Assembly: GCA_963383645.1 (NCBI GenBank)
Contig: OY726571.1
Coordinates: 78,718,476-78,782,475, forward strand
Reading direction: 5' to 3'
Length of the DNA: 64,000 nt
From: Muscardinus avellanarius
Taxonomy: Eukaryota > Chordata > Mammalia > Rodentia > Gliridae
The translations under genes and the position numbers were made by a program. The notes under the pieces are model-generated. The model saw only the letters and a list, made by a program, of their open reading frames with translations, was not told the DNA's origin and did not search any database. Shown here piece by piece: positions 1 to 10,989 of the stretch (its first letter is position 1; each line of letters begins with the position of its first letter).

Positions 1-990
1 TCTTCCCTGACAAAATTAGGCCAATGAGGTCCAGCAGAAAGGTGACGTGGACCTCAAAGCAAACCACGTCAATAAGTTTAAAATATCTAGTGGCTGCATA
101 AAACTGTAAAAAAAAAGAAGAAAAGAAAGGAAACTAACAAGGTTTTATTTTATTCAGTATATCAAAATATATTGTCATGTCAATATAAAATGATGGAGAT
201 ATTTTGCACTCTGTAGTTTATACTGTCTTTGAATTCTGTTGGGTATTTTTCTATGGGAAGTGCTCATTACCGTGTGTGGTTTAGGGCTGCCGCTGAGCCT
301 GATCTACAGCTGATTTCCTCAGGACAAAATTATCAGGGATTTGCCTCAGAAACAAGTATTTTATATAAAGTACAAAAGCACCTATATTTTTTTAGTAATT
401 TTTAATGAACTTACAAGAACATATAATCTGGGAGTTGGAAAGTATCAGGGCTATACATAAAGACTTACAGATCTGTTGAGCTGAAAATTCGGATAAACCT
501 GAAACATCAGATGCCTTATAACACCAAGACCAGGAGAAGTAGCTTTCTTCTTCACTTTGCCCAAGACCACTATTTGGCTTTGCCACCTAGGGGGCTCCTG
601 TGCTTTGTGGGAGCATCCAGTGGAGTGCACAAGGGTGCCCGCAGGAAAAGATGGCCAAAGAACCTGATACAGGAGGTGATGATAAGAGCTGGTAGAATCT
701 GGGTTGTCACAGTTTCTACAACTGCTTTGATGCCACAAGGGGGTCACCCATGGGTCTCTTTGAGGTGTCTGCATGTTTGTCAATACAGTCTTAGTCATTG
801 CCTCTGACCATAAGCCAAGCATTTTCAACTTCTTTAAGGATATTTGGCAGATGTTAAGATAGAAAGGGCAACTTGCTCTGATGGAATATTTTTTGAAATA
901 GAACACTTTTGAATCTCATAAAAAGGAAAAAAATGGAATTATTTATAATCACAGAGTACAACAGCAAAATGAAGTAACTTTTAGATGCTA
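1..990. other. Unassigned sequence, no gene recognised
   Basis: I recognise no repeat or gene here. Overlapping open frames occur on both strands, 511-807 (+, 98 codons) and 451-906 (-, 151 codons), but neither protein resembles a family I know and no splice or start context favours either. The segment 560-780 is somewhat GC-richer than its surroundings and could be an old LTR or a decayed retrocopy. Confidence 0.4.
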
Positions 991-999
991 CCTCTTCTG

Positions 1000-1225
1000 G
1001 CTAGGTGCTATTGAAAACACTGTATGTAGAATTCATTTAATTCTCACAACCATGTAAGTTAGGCATTGCTCTTTTCCTCATTAATTGATAAAGGGAACCG
1101 ATTCCAAGGAGGTTGCATAGTTTGCCCAAGGTCATGAAGCTAATAACTAGAGGGGCTGGGATTTGAGCCCAGGCAGCCCGACTCCAGAGTTCCTGCCCTT
1201 GAAACATCATGCTAAGTAAATATCC
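1000..1225 (+). repeat. MIR SINE
   Basis: The order of blocks matches the MIR consensus in sense orientation: an 'attctcacaacca' block, a 'ttgcccaaggtcatgaagct' core, then 'gatttgagcccaggcag' and 'gactccagag'. MIR is an ancient tRNA-derived SINE shared by all mammals. This copy is diverged and has no visible target duplication, as expected for its age. Confidence 0.85.
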
Positions 1226-1714
1226 ATGTGTGTGGTGAACAGACACCTGAAAAGTATTTCACAAATGAATTCCTGTTACCCACTTTATAGTTTTGAGACA
1301 TAATGCAGTCCTCCAGCGAATCCTTGTGAAAATGACACACGTTGAGACATTAGAAGCTTGAAACTTAGTAGTTTTTGAAATACTGACTTTTAAAATATAA
1401 CATTCACATAAAATAGAGATTAATTAGGTGGGGGAGACCCAAACTTCTGTTAAATTGCTCAAGAAATATGTTCTTAATAAACCAATAAAGGTGTCAAGTA
1501 TCACATGGCACGAGACTTGGTCTAATATAAAGTTCTTAGTTAAGAATTAAATCTTGACCTTGTCTTGCTGTTCACTGTTTGAACCTTTCTGCCACCAGCC
1601 ATAGGCACACTCATTGCATAGATGTGAAATTCAATTAGACAAAGACTTGCAGAAATCCCCCAGGTTGCACCTCTTTTGTTCTCTGTCTCCGCCAACATCC
1701 TCACTGTCATAATC

Positions 1715-1868
1715 CAAGTCAACCGACCACACAAATTCGAGGAAAGGAGATTTATTTGCTCACAGTTTGTTGGAGATTCTGGGTTCAGACCATGTGAGAC
1801 TGAGATCTACGGTGGGGAGAAGAGAGACGGTGAGAGCAAGGCTCTGCTTTCACATCATAGAGCCCAGA

Positions 1869-1909
<41 letters not shown>

Positions 1910-2258
1910 GAGAGAGGAGAGAGGAGAGAGGAGAGAGGAGAGAGGAGAGAGGAGAGAGGAGAGAGGAGAGAGGAGAGAGGAGAGAGGAGAGAGGAGAGAG
2001 GAGAGAGGAGAGAGAGGAGAGAGGAGAGAGGAGAGAGGAGAGAGGAGAGAGGAGAGAGGAGAGAGGAGAGAGGAAGAGAAGGGAGAGAGGAAGAGAAGGG
2101 AGAGAGGAAGAGAAGGGAGAGAGGAAGAGAAGGGAGAGAGGAAGAGAAGGGAGAGAGGAAGAGAAGGGAGAGAGGAAGAGAAGGGAGAGAGAAAGAGAAG
2201 GGAGAGAGAAAGAGAAGGGAGAGAGAAAGAGAAGGGAGAGAGAAAGAGAAGGGAGAGA

Positions 2259-2310
<52 letters not shown>

Positions 2311-2371
2311 GAGAGAGGAGAGAGGAGAGAAAGAGAAGGGAGAGAGAGAGGAGAGAGGAGAGAGGAGAGAG

Positions 2372-2422
<51 letters not shown>

Positions 2423-2660
2423 TGTGTGTGTGTGAGTGTGTTAGTTTGTAAGGAAGGCAATTTAAAGAATCATCCCTCAGGCTGCATCCCCAGAGACCCA
2501 CCTTCTCCACCCACAGACCACCAGCCTAAATTACCACCCAGATAAAGCCATTACAGTGAAGTTATCTAATGATGAGATTACAACCCTCAAGACTTAATTA
2601 CATTAACTCCTGACAATAATGCATGAGCTCTTCATGGAACATTATCTATGACACCCTCTA
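1715..2660. repeat. Old interspersed repeat (LTR-like) holding a large purine array
   Basis: The left part contains 'gatttatttgctcacagttt' and the right part a CCACCT-rich block followed by 'aattaccacccagataa' and 'gacttaattaca'. The left motif resembles segments near 22.7 kb and 62.8 kb, so I take these as copies of one family. I cannot name it. The middle (1871-2436) is replaced by simple repeats that appear to have grown from a purine-rich patch inside the element. Confidence 0.45.
1871..2436 (+). repeat. Composite homopurine tandem array (GA)n / 7-mer / 17-mer
   Basis: About 550 bases are almost entirely A and G on this strand. The order is (GA)n, then about 24 copies of GGAGAGA, then a 17-base unit GGAAGAGAAGGGAGAGA in roughly seven copies. 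About four more copies follow in the variant beginning GAAAG, then (GA)n, a short return of the 7-mer, (GA)n again, and finally (TG)n at 2420-2436. It is open in several frames, giving Glu/Arg-rich or Ser/Leu-rich strings up to 289 codons, which are artefacts of the repeat and not genes. Confidence 0.95.
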
Positions 2661-2720
2661 AACAACTCCTAAATTACATATTATTCCCAGTGTCTCTCCT
2701 GCTTCTGACTCGCTGGACTG

Positions 2721-2952
2721 TTTGTTTGTTTGTTTGTTTGTTTGTTTGTTTGTTTGTAGGGGTACTAGGGACTGAACTCAGGAGTGTTCTACTTCTGAGC
2801 TACACCCGGAGCCCTTTCCCCCTTGTTTTGAAAGAGGATCTCACTACGTTGTTGTCTCTCCAAGGTGTTGAGGTTGTCCTTGAACCTGCGATTCTTGTGT
2901 CTCAGCCTCCCAATTACTGGGATTATAGGTGTGTGCCACTGTGCCCAGCTTA
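2721..2952 (-). repeat. B1-dID SINE with (TTTG)n tail
   Basis: Read on the minus strand this is a B1 head (from 2952 leftward), a linker, and an ID-like half ending at about 2758. It is followed by a tail that has become (CAAA)n, seen on the plus strand as TTTG repeats at 2721-2757. The plus-strand landmarks are 'ggactgaactcaggagtgtt' and 'ctcagcctcccaattactgg'. No clear target duplication was found. Confidence 0.85.
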
Positions 2953-2959
2953 GTCTTCC

Positions 2960-4285
2960 CAATGTTTGAAACTCTGCTTTTTTCTAAGTGACTGCTGACT
3001 TTGGTCACCCCTTTAGCTCTCAGATCCTTGGGGTCGTGAACAACAGTGTGAGTCCTACCCCATGGAACCTAGCACACATCTTCTTTTTGGATTGTTTCTT
3101 TAACCGTATGCACTAGTGTCCTACATTATTCAGAGTGTTATTTTCTTTGTGCTCGTTGGAGTTTTATGTGGACTAATGGCTCCCAACCCCTTTGACATTT
3201 TGCCCATCACGTCGTGTGTTTCTTCCAAGGACTGAAAATATAACTCTCTCTTTCTGGCAGCATGGGAGACAGTCTCTTGCTGTTGCTCTCCAGGAAAAAT
3301 CTCATAATCTAACTAGACAAACCTTCACTGAAAAATTAGACCAAATGGCATTTTGTAAACTCCAAGGAAAGCATTTTTCTTCTCTGAAGTATTCCCTAGC
3401 TGGGCGTGTTAGAAACTTTGCATATACTGATACCAGTGAGGTTTATGGAAAAAATGAAAAGCTATAAACAGCTGGATACACTGTCAAACTGAACCCTGGC
3501 AACCTCATTTTTCCCCCAGCCCTGTATAACTGAGAAACTTGGAGCATTCTGAATTCACATTTATGAGTGAGATACATGGATCAGAGAGTTTATTTCCTAA
3601 AAGAAAAACTGGGCAGTCAAGCTTTTTCCATTTTGCTTGTTTGGTGAGTTCAAATGAAGGAAATAATGTGAGAAAATATCTGTTGGGATAATGATGCTGC
3701 ATTCTCTTAACATGCTCACATATAGCTGAATCCATCCATGCACAGCCGGTGTGCCTGATACGGTGGTGTTTGTTTTTACTTTTTGCTTATGATCTAAACC
3801 TCTTACACAACGAAATACCTCATCTTGAAAAACCAAATATGATCTTCTTTAGGGTTACCAGGAAACCATAAGGAAACTAAAGATCTACAGTATTTATTTG
3901 TTTTCAGAAACAGATCTAATAAAGTATTGGGCTTTCTTTTGGCAGTTCATGCTATACAAATCAAAATTTTTGTAGTGTTATATTTTAATTGGTACTCCAT
4001 TATTTAAGTAAACTTTTCCTGCTCATTTATGGAGGGAAACTACTAGTGAAGGAATAATTTTAGCCAATAACTTATTTAACATACTTCAGCACTGTAGGTG
4101 AACACAGTTGCATAAATATTGAAGCAAAAACCATTTGGGGTGTTCTGATCCACAGTTGATATTAAATGCAATTAACTTTGTTACCTCATATACCTTTTTT
4201 GTTTTAAGAATTTGGTTAGTGATATATCTAAAGTTGTATTTTGAATCGAATACATTTGATATATAAAACCTCTGTCTTGTTTTTT
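2960..4285. other. Unassigned, no gene recognised
   Basis: This is AT-rich unique-looking sequence. Short open frames (for example 3192-3467 + and 3505-3735 -) have no recognisable product. I see no repeat I can name. Confidence 0.4.
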
Positions 4286-4299
4286 AAAAAGCAGCCTTT

Positions 4300-4501
4300 G
4301 GTACCTGGGAATCTGAGACATGAGGATTGCAGGTGTGAGGCCAGCCCCAGGAAATTAGAAAGGCTGTCAGCAATGTAGCGAGACCCTATTTCAAAATAAA
4401 AAATAAAATAGGACTGGGGGTATAGAACAAAGGTGTAATATGCCCAGGTTTTATCCCAGGATTACCAAAAATTATTAATAATAAAAATGATAAATAAAAA
4501 T
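4300..4501 (+). repeat. B1-dID SINE, old copy
   Basis: A diverged B1 half ends in 'gcgagaccctatttcaaaat' and is followed by an ID-like half ('ggactgggggtatagaac'). The flanks 4286-4299 and 4502-4515 are direct repeats (aaaaagcagccttt / aaaaagcgaccttt), which fix the insertion borders. Confidence 0.8.
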
Positions 4502-4869
4502 AAAAAGCGACCTTTCACCAGTGGAAATGCTTGCGCATTTGATGAGTGCCATGTATTAAAATTATTTCTCAAATGATACTTATGTCTCTATACTTCACAA
4601 TCTGCCATGATTCTCATTGGTATAGTAAAACTTTAGAGCTTAAAATACCTGGATGCTTGTGATTCACATAGCAACTACTTAGGCAAGGTATTTACTTTCT
4701 GCGTGTCCTACGTATTTCTTTGTATAAACTAGAGTCGTTCTTTTTCTTTTACTGGTAATTAGAAGTGTTATTATAGATAGGAGACATAACACAAAATTTC
4801 TATACCATGCCCAGGATGCAATGATTGTTAAAAGGTAGTTGTGATTATATATACACATTACGCGTTGTT

Positions 4870-5420
4870 TATTCTTTCTTGAGTTGAAGGTTGGGTTGCT
4901 TCCACCTTTTGTCTATTGTGAACAGTACTGCCATGAACACGTGTGCACAAATATCTCTCTTCTAGTCTCTACTCCTTTGGGGTAGAGACCTCTGAAGAGA
5001 ATTCCTAGAATGTATGATAAATAAACGTTGGGTTATTTTCAGAAATCTCTACATGTTCTTCTGCCCCATTTCAACCATTTTCCATTTTCAAGAGCAGTGT
5101 ATTAGGATTCCTCTTTCTCCACATCTTTGCCAGTAGTTGTTATTTTATGGACTCGTCTTGGATTTTTTTCTTTTTCCGTCATGGCCATCACGATGGGTGT
5201 ACACGGTGAAATTTCATGGTGTTGTTTTGGTTAACATTTCTCTGGTGGCTGGTGCTGTTGGACTGTAAGCCATTAATATATGCAGAAATATGCTTTGCCC
5301 ATTTTAAAATCTTTTTTTTTTGTTTTGGAGCTGTGGGGTTTTGTAAAATATATATTCTGTCTATTAATCTTTCTGAGATTTCCACTCTGTCCATTGACAC
5401 ACAAGTGATACTTTGTAGTT
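4870..5420 (-). mobile_element. L1 LINE fragment, ORF2/3' region, antisense
   Basis: The plus strand carries the familiar antisense L1 phrases 'gtctattgtgaacagtactg', 'ccacatctttgccagtagtt' and 'tttgcccattttaaaat', in the order expected for the end of L1 ORF2 read backwards. It is heavily mutated, so no reverse transcriptase frame remains. Confidence 0.7.
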
Positions 5421-5847
5421 AAACTTGTTCTGTTGCTTGTGTTTTTGATAAGTGAAATGAATTATTCTAACCCTCTCCCCACCAAAAAAAATCTTACTTA
5501 TGTATTACATATGTAATCTATATGTGCATGTATGCTTATATTTTCTTTGCTTTAATTATAAGTATATTTTCTATTATCTTTTCAACTTTATATATTTGTA
5601 AATACTTTTATGTAGCATTATATTATCTTATTTTTCAAGTCTATTGGGTCTGTGAGGTTAACTCTTTTTCCACTTCTGATACCTATATTGGTGATTTGTG
5701 TCACTTCTCATATTTTTTAATATTTCCAACTGGGGTATGATCAACTTTGTTGATCTTCTCAAATACCTAGTGATCGGGTTTTGTTTTTTTGTTTTATCTT
5801 TGGCTTATTTCTGCTTTTACCTATTGTCTTCCTTATACTTTGAGTTT

Positions 5848-6034
5848 TTTTGTTTTGCTTTTTTTTTTTTTTTGGTGGTACTGGGGTTCCTGGGCTACGT
5901 TACCAGACCTATTTTAGACTTTTTATTTGGAAACAGGGTCTCTTAAGCCAGCGAGGTTGGCTTCAAACCTGCTTGATCCTCCTGTCTCCGCCTCCCAAGT
6001 GCAGGGATTGCAAGTGTGCGTCACCACGCCCGGC
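5848..6034 (-). repeat. B1-dID SINE, variant ID half
   Basis: From the right: B1 head ('cacgcccggc' on this strand), linker, then a shortened ID half reading 'ggtggtactggggttcctgg' and a poly-T tract. The target duplication atactttgagttt lies at 5835-5847 and 6035-6047. The ID half is of the variant type shared with the copies at 6889 and 25198. Confidence 0.9.
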
Positions 6035-6888
6035 ATACTTTGAGTTTAATTTGTTTATTTTTAGCTTTTTATGGTAGAATCATATAAAGGTCATTGTTTT
6101 TCTAGCTTATTTTCTAATGTAAGGATTTAATGCTATATTCTTCTATATTCTTCTTGACCCTTCCTCAGCCTCATCCCACAACTTTTAGAATATTGGCTTT
6201 TCTTTTGTTTTGTTATGCAGTTCAAAATAAATTTTACTTATATTGCACATTATCTCTTGGCCATGAACTATTTTGAAGTGTGCTTTTTTATTGATCCATC
6301 TTTGGAATTTTCCTAGATTTTGTTATTTCTAATTTAGTTGCACTGTGGTGAAAGTATATACTCTATATGAGTTTGTGTATTTTTAATATTGAGACTTTAT
6401 TAATGGAGTATAATATAGTGTGTTTCTTAGTGAATATATATTTGAAATTAGTATGTGTTCTGAAGCTTTTGAATAAGGGTTTTATAAATGTTAATTTGAT
6501 AAGTTTGATCATGTCAGTAGGACTTTCTGTATCTTTGCTGGCCTATTTTTATTGTTTTATTTTGTTTTTTGAAGCCTATGAAATTATTCAAGGAGAGACA
6601 CTAAAATGGTAAGGGTACTACTTCTTCCCTTAATATTATCAATATTTGTTTATATATTTTTACACTTAGGGACATCAACATTATTAATTGTCTACTTGGT
6701 GAATTGTCCCATGTTACCTGAAGCATTTCTTTTAATCTCAGGAGTTCTCTTCTTTTTCTTATGTTATCGGGTACTGAAACTTCACTCCATGCTTACTAAC
6801 TGAAAAATATATATTTTTTCATAAAATATTTTTTATTATTTCAATTCCTTTATTCTTTTGTAGCCAATATACAATATACATTGGTTCT

Positions 6889-7090
6889 ATTTTTTTTTTT
6901 TTTTTTTGGTGGTACTGGGGTTCCTGGAAGCCCTTCTACCTCCAGGCTACACTCCCAGACATATTTTATACTTTTTTAATTTTTGGAAACAGGGTCTCTT
7001 AAGCCAGCAGGGCTGGCTTCGAACCTGCGCGATCCTCCTGTCTCTGCCTCCCAAGCATGGGGATTACAAGCGTGTGCCACCACGCCCGGC
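6889..7090 (-). repeat. B1-dID SINE, variant ID half
   Basis: A complete element with 12-bp target duplications tacattggttct at 6877-6888 and 7091-7102. Its ID half contains 'ggttcctggaagcccttcta' on the plus strand, replacing the usual 'gaacccaggggcattcta'. It is close to the copy at 25198-25406, which suggests a fairly young subfamily. Confidence 0.9.
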
Positions 7091-8461
7091 TACATTGGTT
7101 CTTTTTTAATATCTAGTCTGCATTCTGTCAGGTCTTAGACCATGTATGAATTTAAGTTCAACATTGAATTATTTATTTTCTCTTTTCCCTTCCTTTTGGC
7201 CTCCATGGCATGTGAGGAGAACTCCTCAGTGTTTTAACCCATTTCCCTGCCTACACAGGCTACATGCTCTAACCCTTCTCAGTAGTGTCCCCTTTATTTG
7301 GATTCCACCAGTATGCAGTTTTCTTTGAGCTTCTTGAATCCTTAAACGTATGTGTGCTGTCTAAATATAGGTATCTTTCAGGTATTATTTATTTAAAATT
7401 CTTTTCTTTGTCCACTTCCCCTCCCCCTGGTACCTCGATTACACATTTCAGGTCTTTGGAAATTGTACGGCAGGTCTCTGAGGCTCTCTTCACTCTTCAT
7501 TCTTTGCCTTTCCTCTTTCCTCTCTGTGCTCCAGGTCAGGTCATTTCTATTTATCTATATTTAAGTTGGCTAACTTTATTATTTCCATTTAGCTTTTGAG
7601 TTCACAGACTGAATTTCCCCTTTAGGTACCAAGATTCTGATTCCCCAAAATGATATTTCTTCTAGTTTATTTTCTGTTGAGGCTTTCTCTAATTTCATTC
7701 CTGTTAGGAGCAATTTTCTTAAATCTTGGAACGTAGTTACAATAGCTGCTTAAATGTCTTTAATAGCTCAGTCATCGGGTCCTATCATGTTTTTGTCTTT
7801 TCTCATGAGAACTGGCCGTATTTTCCTGATTCTTGGCATAGTGAGTAATTTGGGATGCCATTGCGGATATTGCGAATATTCTGTTGTGTGGAATCTCTTG
7901 GGGACATTTCCATGATAATACTCTGGAGAGCGAATGTGTTTATTCTAGCAGGCAGCCGAGTTGCTTAGATTTAGACTGCATTGCGTCCCACCTTCTGTGA
8001 CAGGTGGTTCAAATCTCAGTTCTTTCTCAAGAGTTGCTATACTGGTTGGCTTCTCCTGCGCATCTGCAATTCAGGGGTTACTGCGAGGCATAGACAAAGG
8101 ACCAGATCTCCCTTCACCTCCCAGAGCCTTTGCTGTCTCATCTGGGACTGCTTTGTGCATGTTTCGCTCAGGAATTAAGCTGGTAATTGTATGGAATTCT
8201 TTTGGAGAACTATGGTATCTTCTTTTCCTATCCCTAGGATTGTCCTAAAAATGTCTGGTCCACAGTGGTCCCTCTTTCTGGTTCCTTTTGCCAGCGTTCA
8301 TCTGATAGTTTGTCTGCAATTGGGGTCTGTCCTTGGAGTCATACTACATAGGAAATAATTAAAAAATGAAACAGAAAACTCATCACCATGCAGGGCTTTT
8401 TTTTTTCTAAATTACATGATCTACCTGCTTTGAGGAGGCCTAAGTGGCTGGTTCCCATGAG

Positions 8462-8500
8462 CACACGCGCGCGCGCACACACACACACACACTCACTCAC
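8462..8500. repeat. (CG)n/(CA)n/(CTCA)n microsatellite
   Basis: Alternating purine-pyrimidine: a CG run passes into CA and then ACTC repeats. The CG portion is a classic Z-DNA-prone tract. Confidence 0.95.
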
Positions 8501-8651
8501 AATTTTAATTGTGACCAGTATGAGAAAAATGAACTATGTTGGGCTTACCCTAACGTAATGGAACCATAGCTGTACTGAATTATGTCTTTAGAAGAAAAAA
8601 ATTGACTGTAAGTCAAAGTATAGAATGTATCTGTTAAAATTAGCCAAATCA

Positions 8652-8858
8652 GCCGGGTGTGGTGGCGCACGCTTGTAATCTCAGCATTTGGGAGGCTGAG
8701 ACACAAGGATCGCGGTTCGCGGACAGCCTCTGCTTCTTAGGCCCTTCGCAATTCAGTGAGACCCAGTTTCAAAAATAAAAAGATTAAATAAATAGGGCTA
8801 CGGATACAATGCCCATGGGTTCCATCCCCAGTACTGGAAAAAAAAAAAAAAAAAGAAA
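8652..8858 (+). repeat. B1-dID SINE, complete
   Basis: It starts 'gccgggtgtggtggcgcacg', has the 'gggaggctgagac' B1 block, the linker with AAATAA repeats, an ID half and a 17-base A tail. The target duplication agccaaatca is at 8642-8651 and 8859-8868. Confidence 0.93.
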
Positions 8859-9088
8859 AGCCAAATCATCATGGCAAAGGAGGTTCTCTTTTTATAAGTG
8901 AATTGTGCAGGAAAGATCAAAAGTTCCTGCAAATAATTCCATTTTACACATATGCTCACACAGCACTAAAAAAAAAAAAAAAATAGCTTCTCTGTGGTGT
9001 TTTACTTTTGGTTTCACATTCCATTGATTTTTCTCCCTTATTTCAAATGTATGGAAGATGATGGTATGTTATCCTCCTCCACTGGATT

Positions 9089-9160
9089 TTTTTTTTCTGT
9101 TCTGTTATTGGACCCAGAGCCTCATGCATGCTATGCTAGGCAAGTAGTTTACCCCCAGTT
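9089..9160 (-). repeat. Solitary ID SINE
   Basis: On the plus strand: poly-T, then 'ggacccagagcctcatgcat', 'gctaggcaagtagtttaccc'. This is the tRNA-Ala-derived ID element in antisense without a B1 half. Flanks ctccactggatt (9077-9088) and ctccattggatt (9161-9172) are a 12-bp target duplication with one mismatch. Confidence 0.85.
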
Positions 9161-9174
9161 CTCCATTGGATTAT

Positions 9175-9955
9175 TAAAGAGAAAATTGATTATATATGTG
9201 AAATACTTGGGACCACCAGAATCAAGATATATGTAAATGAAAGTGATACTATGACTCTAATGTTTAGTCCTTAGGTTTACTTTGTGGGCAAATATAAGTT
9301 TTAGTGAAGAATAAAGAATTTAAAACTGATACTGGTGACCAAGTTTCTTTTGGTCAAGTGCAGATGGTTGGTGAGTAACACCTTCCTCATGAAGTCAAGT
9401 TTACATCATGAGAAAATATAAACATCAAAGGATAAATTACTGTGTTTTAATCATGTGCATTTTGAAAGCAGTACAGTATTTTTTTTCTCTCTGAATAATC
9501 AGGGGCTGATGTGAATTGCGCATTATATATTTCTACTTTCTCTTTTCTTCTTTTTTTTCTTTTTTTTTTTTTGGTAGTGACAAGTGAAGAATGGGGCAGT
9601 GAGGCCATTTTCTGTAATAATAAAGTTAAATTGTTCTTTAAAAAATAAAGGATGAATGGCCATGTGCTGTAGCATAAGATTTTCCATAGGCTTAAGATAC
9701 CCTTCTGACCCTGAATTGGATTAATTTACTTAAATATGGCTCAGATACGCAGCACATTGCAGTTTAGATGAAAGAATTACCCCAGGGGCACTTTCCAAGC
9801 ATTTGTTATTCCTGTTTATCTCTTCAAAGCTTGGCTACAAAAATAGCAATTAGCTGAATTTATATTATTATTTCTGAAACGATGCACTATTTAGTTAGCT
9901 ATTTTGTTAGATGGCTACTACAAGGGTTTTTAGAAATACTCACCTGATGGATCTT
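9175..9955. other. Unassigned, AT-rich, no gene recognised
   Basis: There are T-rich tracts at 9480-9488 and 9549-9572 and nothing else I can name. Confidence 0.4.
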
Positions 9956-9957
9956 TA

Positions 9958-10560
9958 TTGTATCCTATGGACTTGATGCTTTGCCTTTTACAATTGAAAG
10001 TACAATTTGCACTCAGTAGAATACACAAATCTTGCACGGGAAATTCAATGTCTTCTCACCTAAGTAGTCACTTGGTACATGTATCACTCGGATCAAGAAG
10101 GAAAACAATTCCGTCGTCCCTGAAACGCCTCGGGTACCCCTTTCTTTTCAGTATCGCTGGTCTTTCTAGGAGAGTTAATCATACTTCTGCTAGCATAAAC
10201 CGTGGCCTGTTCTTCATGTCAGTCATACTTGGAGCCGCATGGTGATTCTTTTCAATGGATTTTAAGCTCATCAACATGTTGTGTGTCCATTAATGTCTTC
10301 ATCCCTGTGTTGTGTGTGCTTTCACTTCCAGGGTTGGGGAAGCTTTAATTTTACCAGTATACCCCAGTTTCATATTCTATTTTTCTCTTGCTGGATCTTT
10401 GATTTCTCTTTCTTTGGGGGCTATTATGAATAAAGATGCTTAAAACTTTCCTATATAAATCCTTTTGCGGAGATAGGCCTCATTTTTCATATTGGATAAA
10501 TTCATTCGAGATTGCTTAGCAAGTTTTCAATTGAATTTCTGTTTCATGTCAACTTTTGGA
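9958..10560 (-). mobile_element. Probable old L1 fragment, antisense
   Basis: Landmarks are 'gggggctattatgaataaag' at 10417 and 'ctcattttt' style text after it, as in antisense L1 3' ORF2 sequence. The match is loose. The 95-codon frame 9958-10245 has no known product. Confidence 0.45.
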
Positions 10561-10765
10561 AGATATTTTACTATAAAAAATGCTTCTGCAATATATAGGT
10601 TAGCCTAAAACTTTCTAACATTTTTGAAAGATTATTTCTTGTTCAAAATATGAATTACCTCTATTTGATTCTGCATAAACTGTAAAGAAAAATTAAGTTT
10701 TGTAAACCTACTAAAAGTGTATGAAAGTTAAAACATATCACACATATATAATTCTTCCTTTTTTA

Positions 10766-10980
10766 TTGTTTTTTTTTTTTTTGGTGTGTATGTGTGTGTG
10801 TGTGGTACTAGTACTAGAGATTGAGCCCAGGGATATTCTACTTCTGAGGTATATCTCCAGTCCTCATTTTATTGTTTGTTTTTAGGCTTGCTAAATGGCT
10901 GAGGCTGGCCTTGGATCTGTGATCCTCTTGTCTCAGCCTCCCAAGGACTGGGATTACTGACATGCACCAACATGCCCGAC
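10766..10980 (-). repeat. B1-dID SINE, old copy
   Basis: Poly-T, a (TG)n insertion at 10783-10804, ID half ('gattgagcccagggatattc'), linker, then the B1 block 'tctcagcctcccaaggactg' and head ending at 'catgcccgac'. No target duplication was found. Confidence 0.85.
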
Positions 10981-10989
10981 TAAATTTTT

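Larger units (their letters stand above)
5520..8340 (-). mobile_element. Ancient L1/HAL1-like debris, antisense, split by two SINEs
   Basis: AT-rich sequence includes antisense L1-like stretches, for example 'tctaatttagttgcactgtg' near 6330 and 'gatcaactttgttgatcttc' near 5740. The two SINEs at 5848-6034 and 6889-7090 interrupt it and are flanked by duplications of its own sequence. The part from 7130 to 8340 is assigned only by continuity and style, so that part is less sure. The many open frames here are short and hydrophobic because of T-richness and are not genes. Confidence 0.5.

Noticed and set aside
451..906. 151-codon minus frame and its plus-strand partner 511-807
   Set aside because: Neither resembles a known protein and both overlap; a decayed retrocopy is possible but cannot be supported.
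1676..2545. Long open frames (up to 289 codons) on both strands
   Set aside because: They run through the homopurine array; all frames are open because the units lack stops. The protein strings are low complexity.
5850..7109. Hydrophobic small proteins ending in a Pro/Arg-rich string
   Set aside because: Same string recurs at 6906-7109 and 25179-25460 because it is translated SINE sequence.
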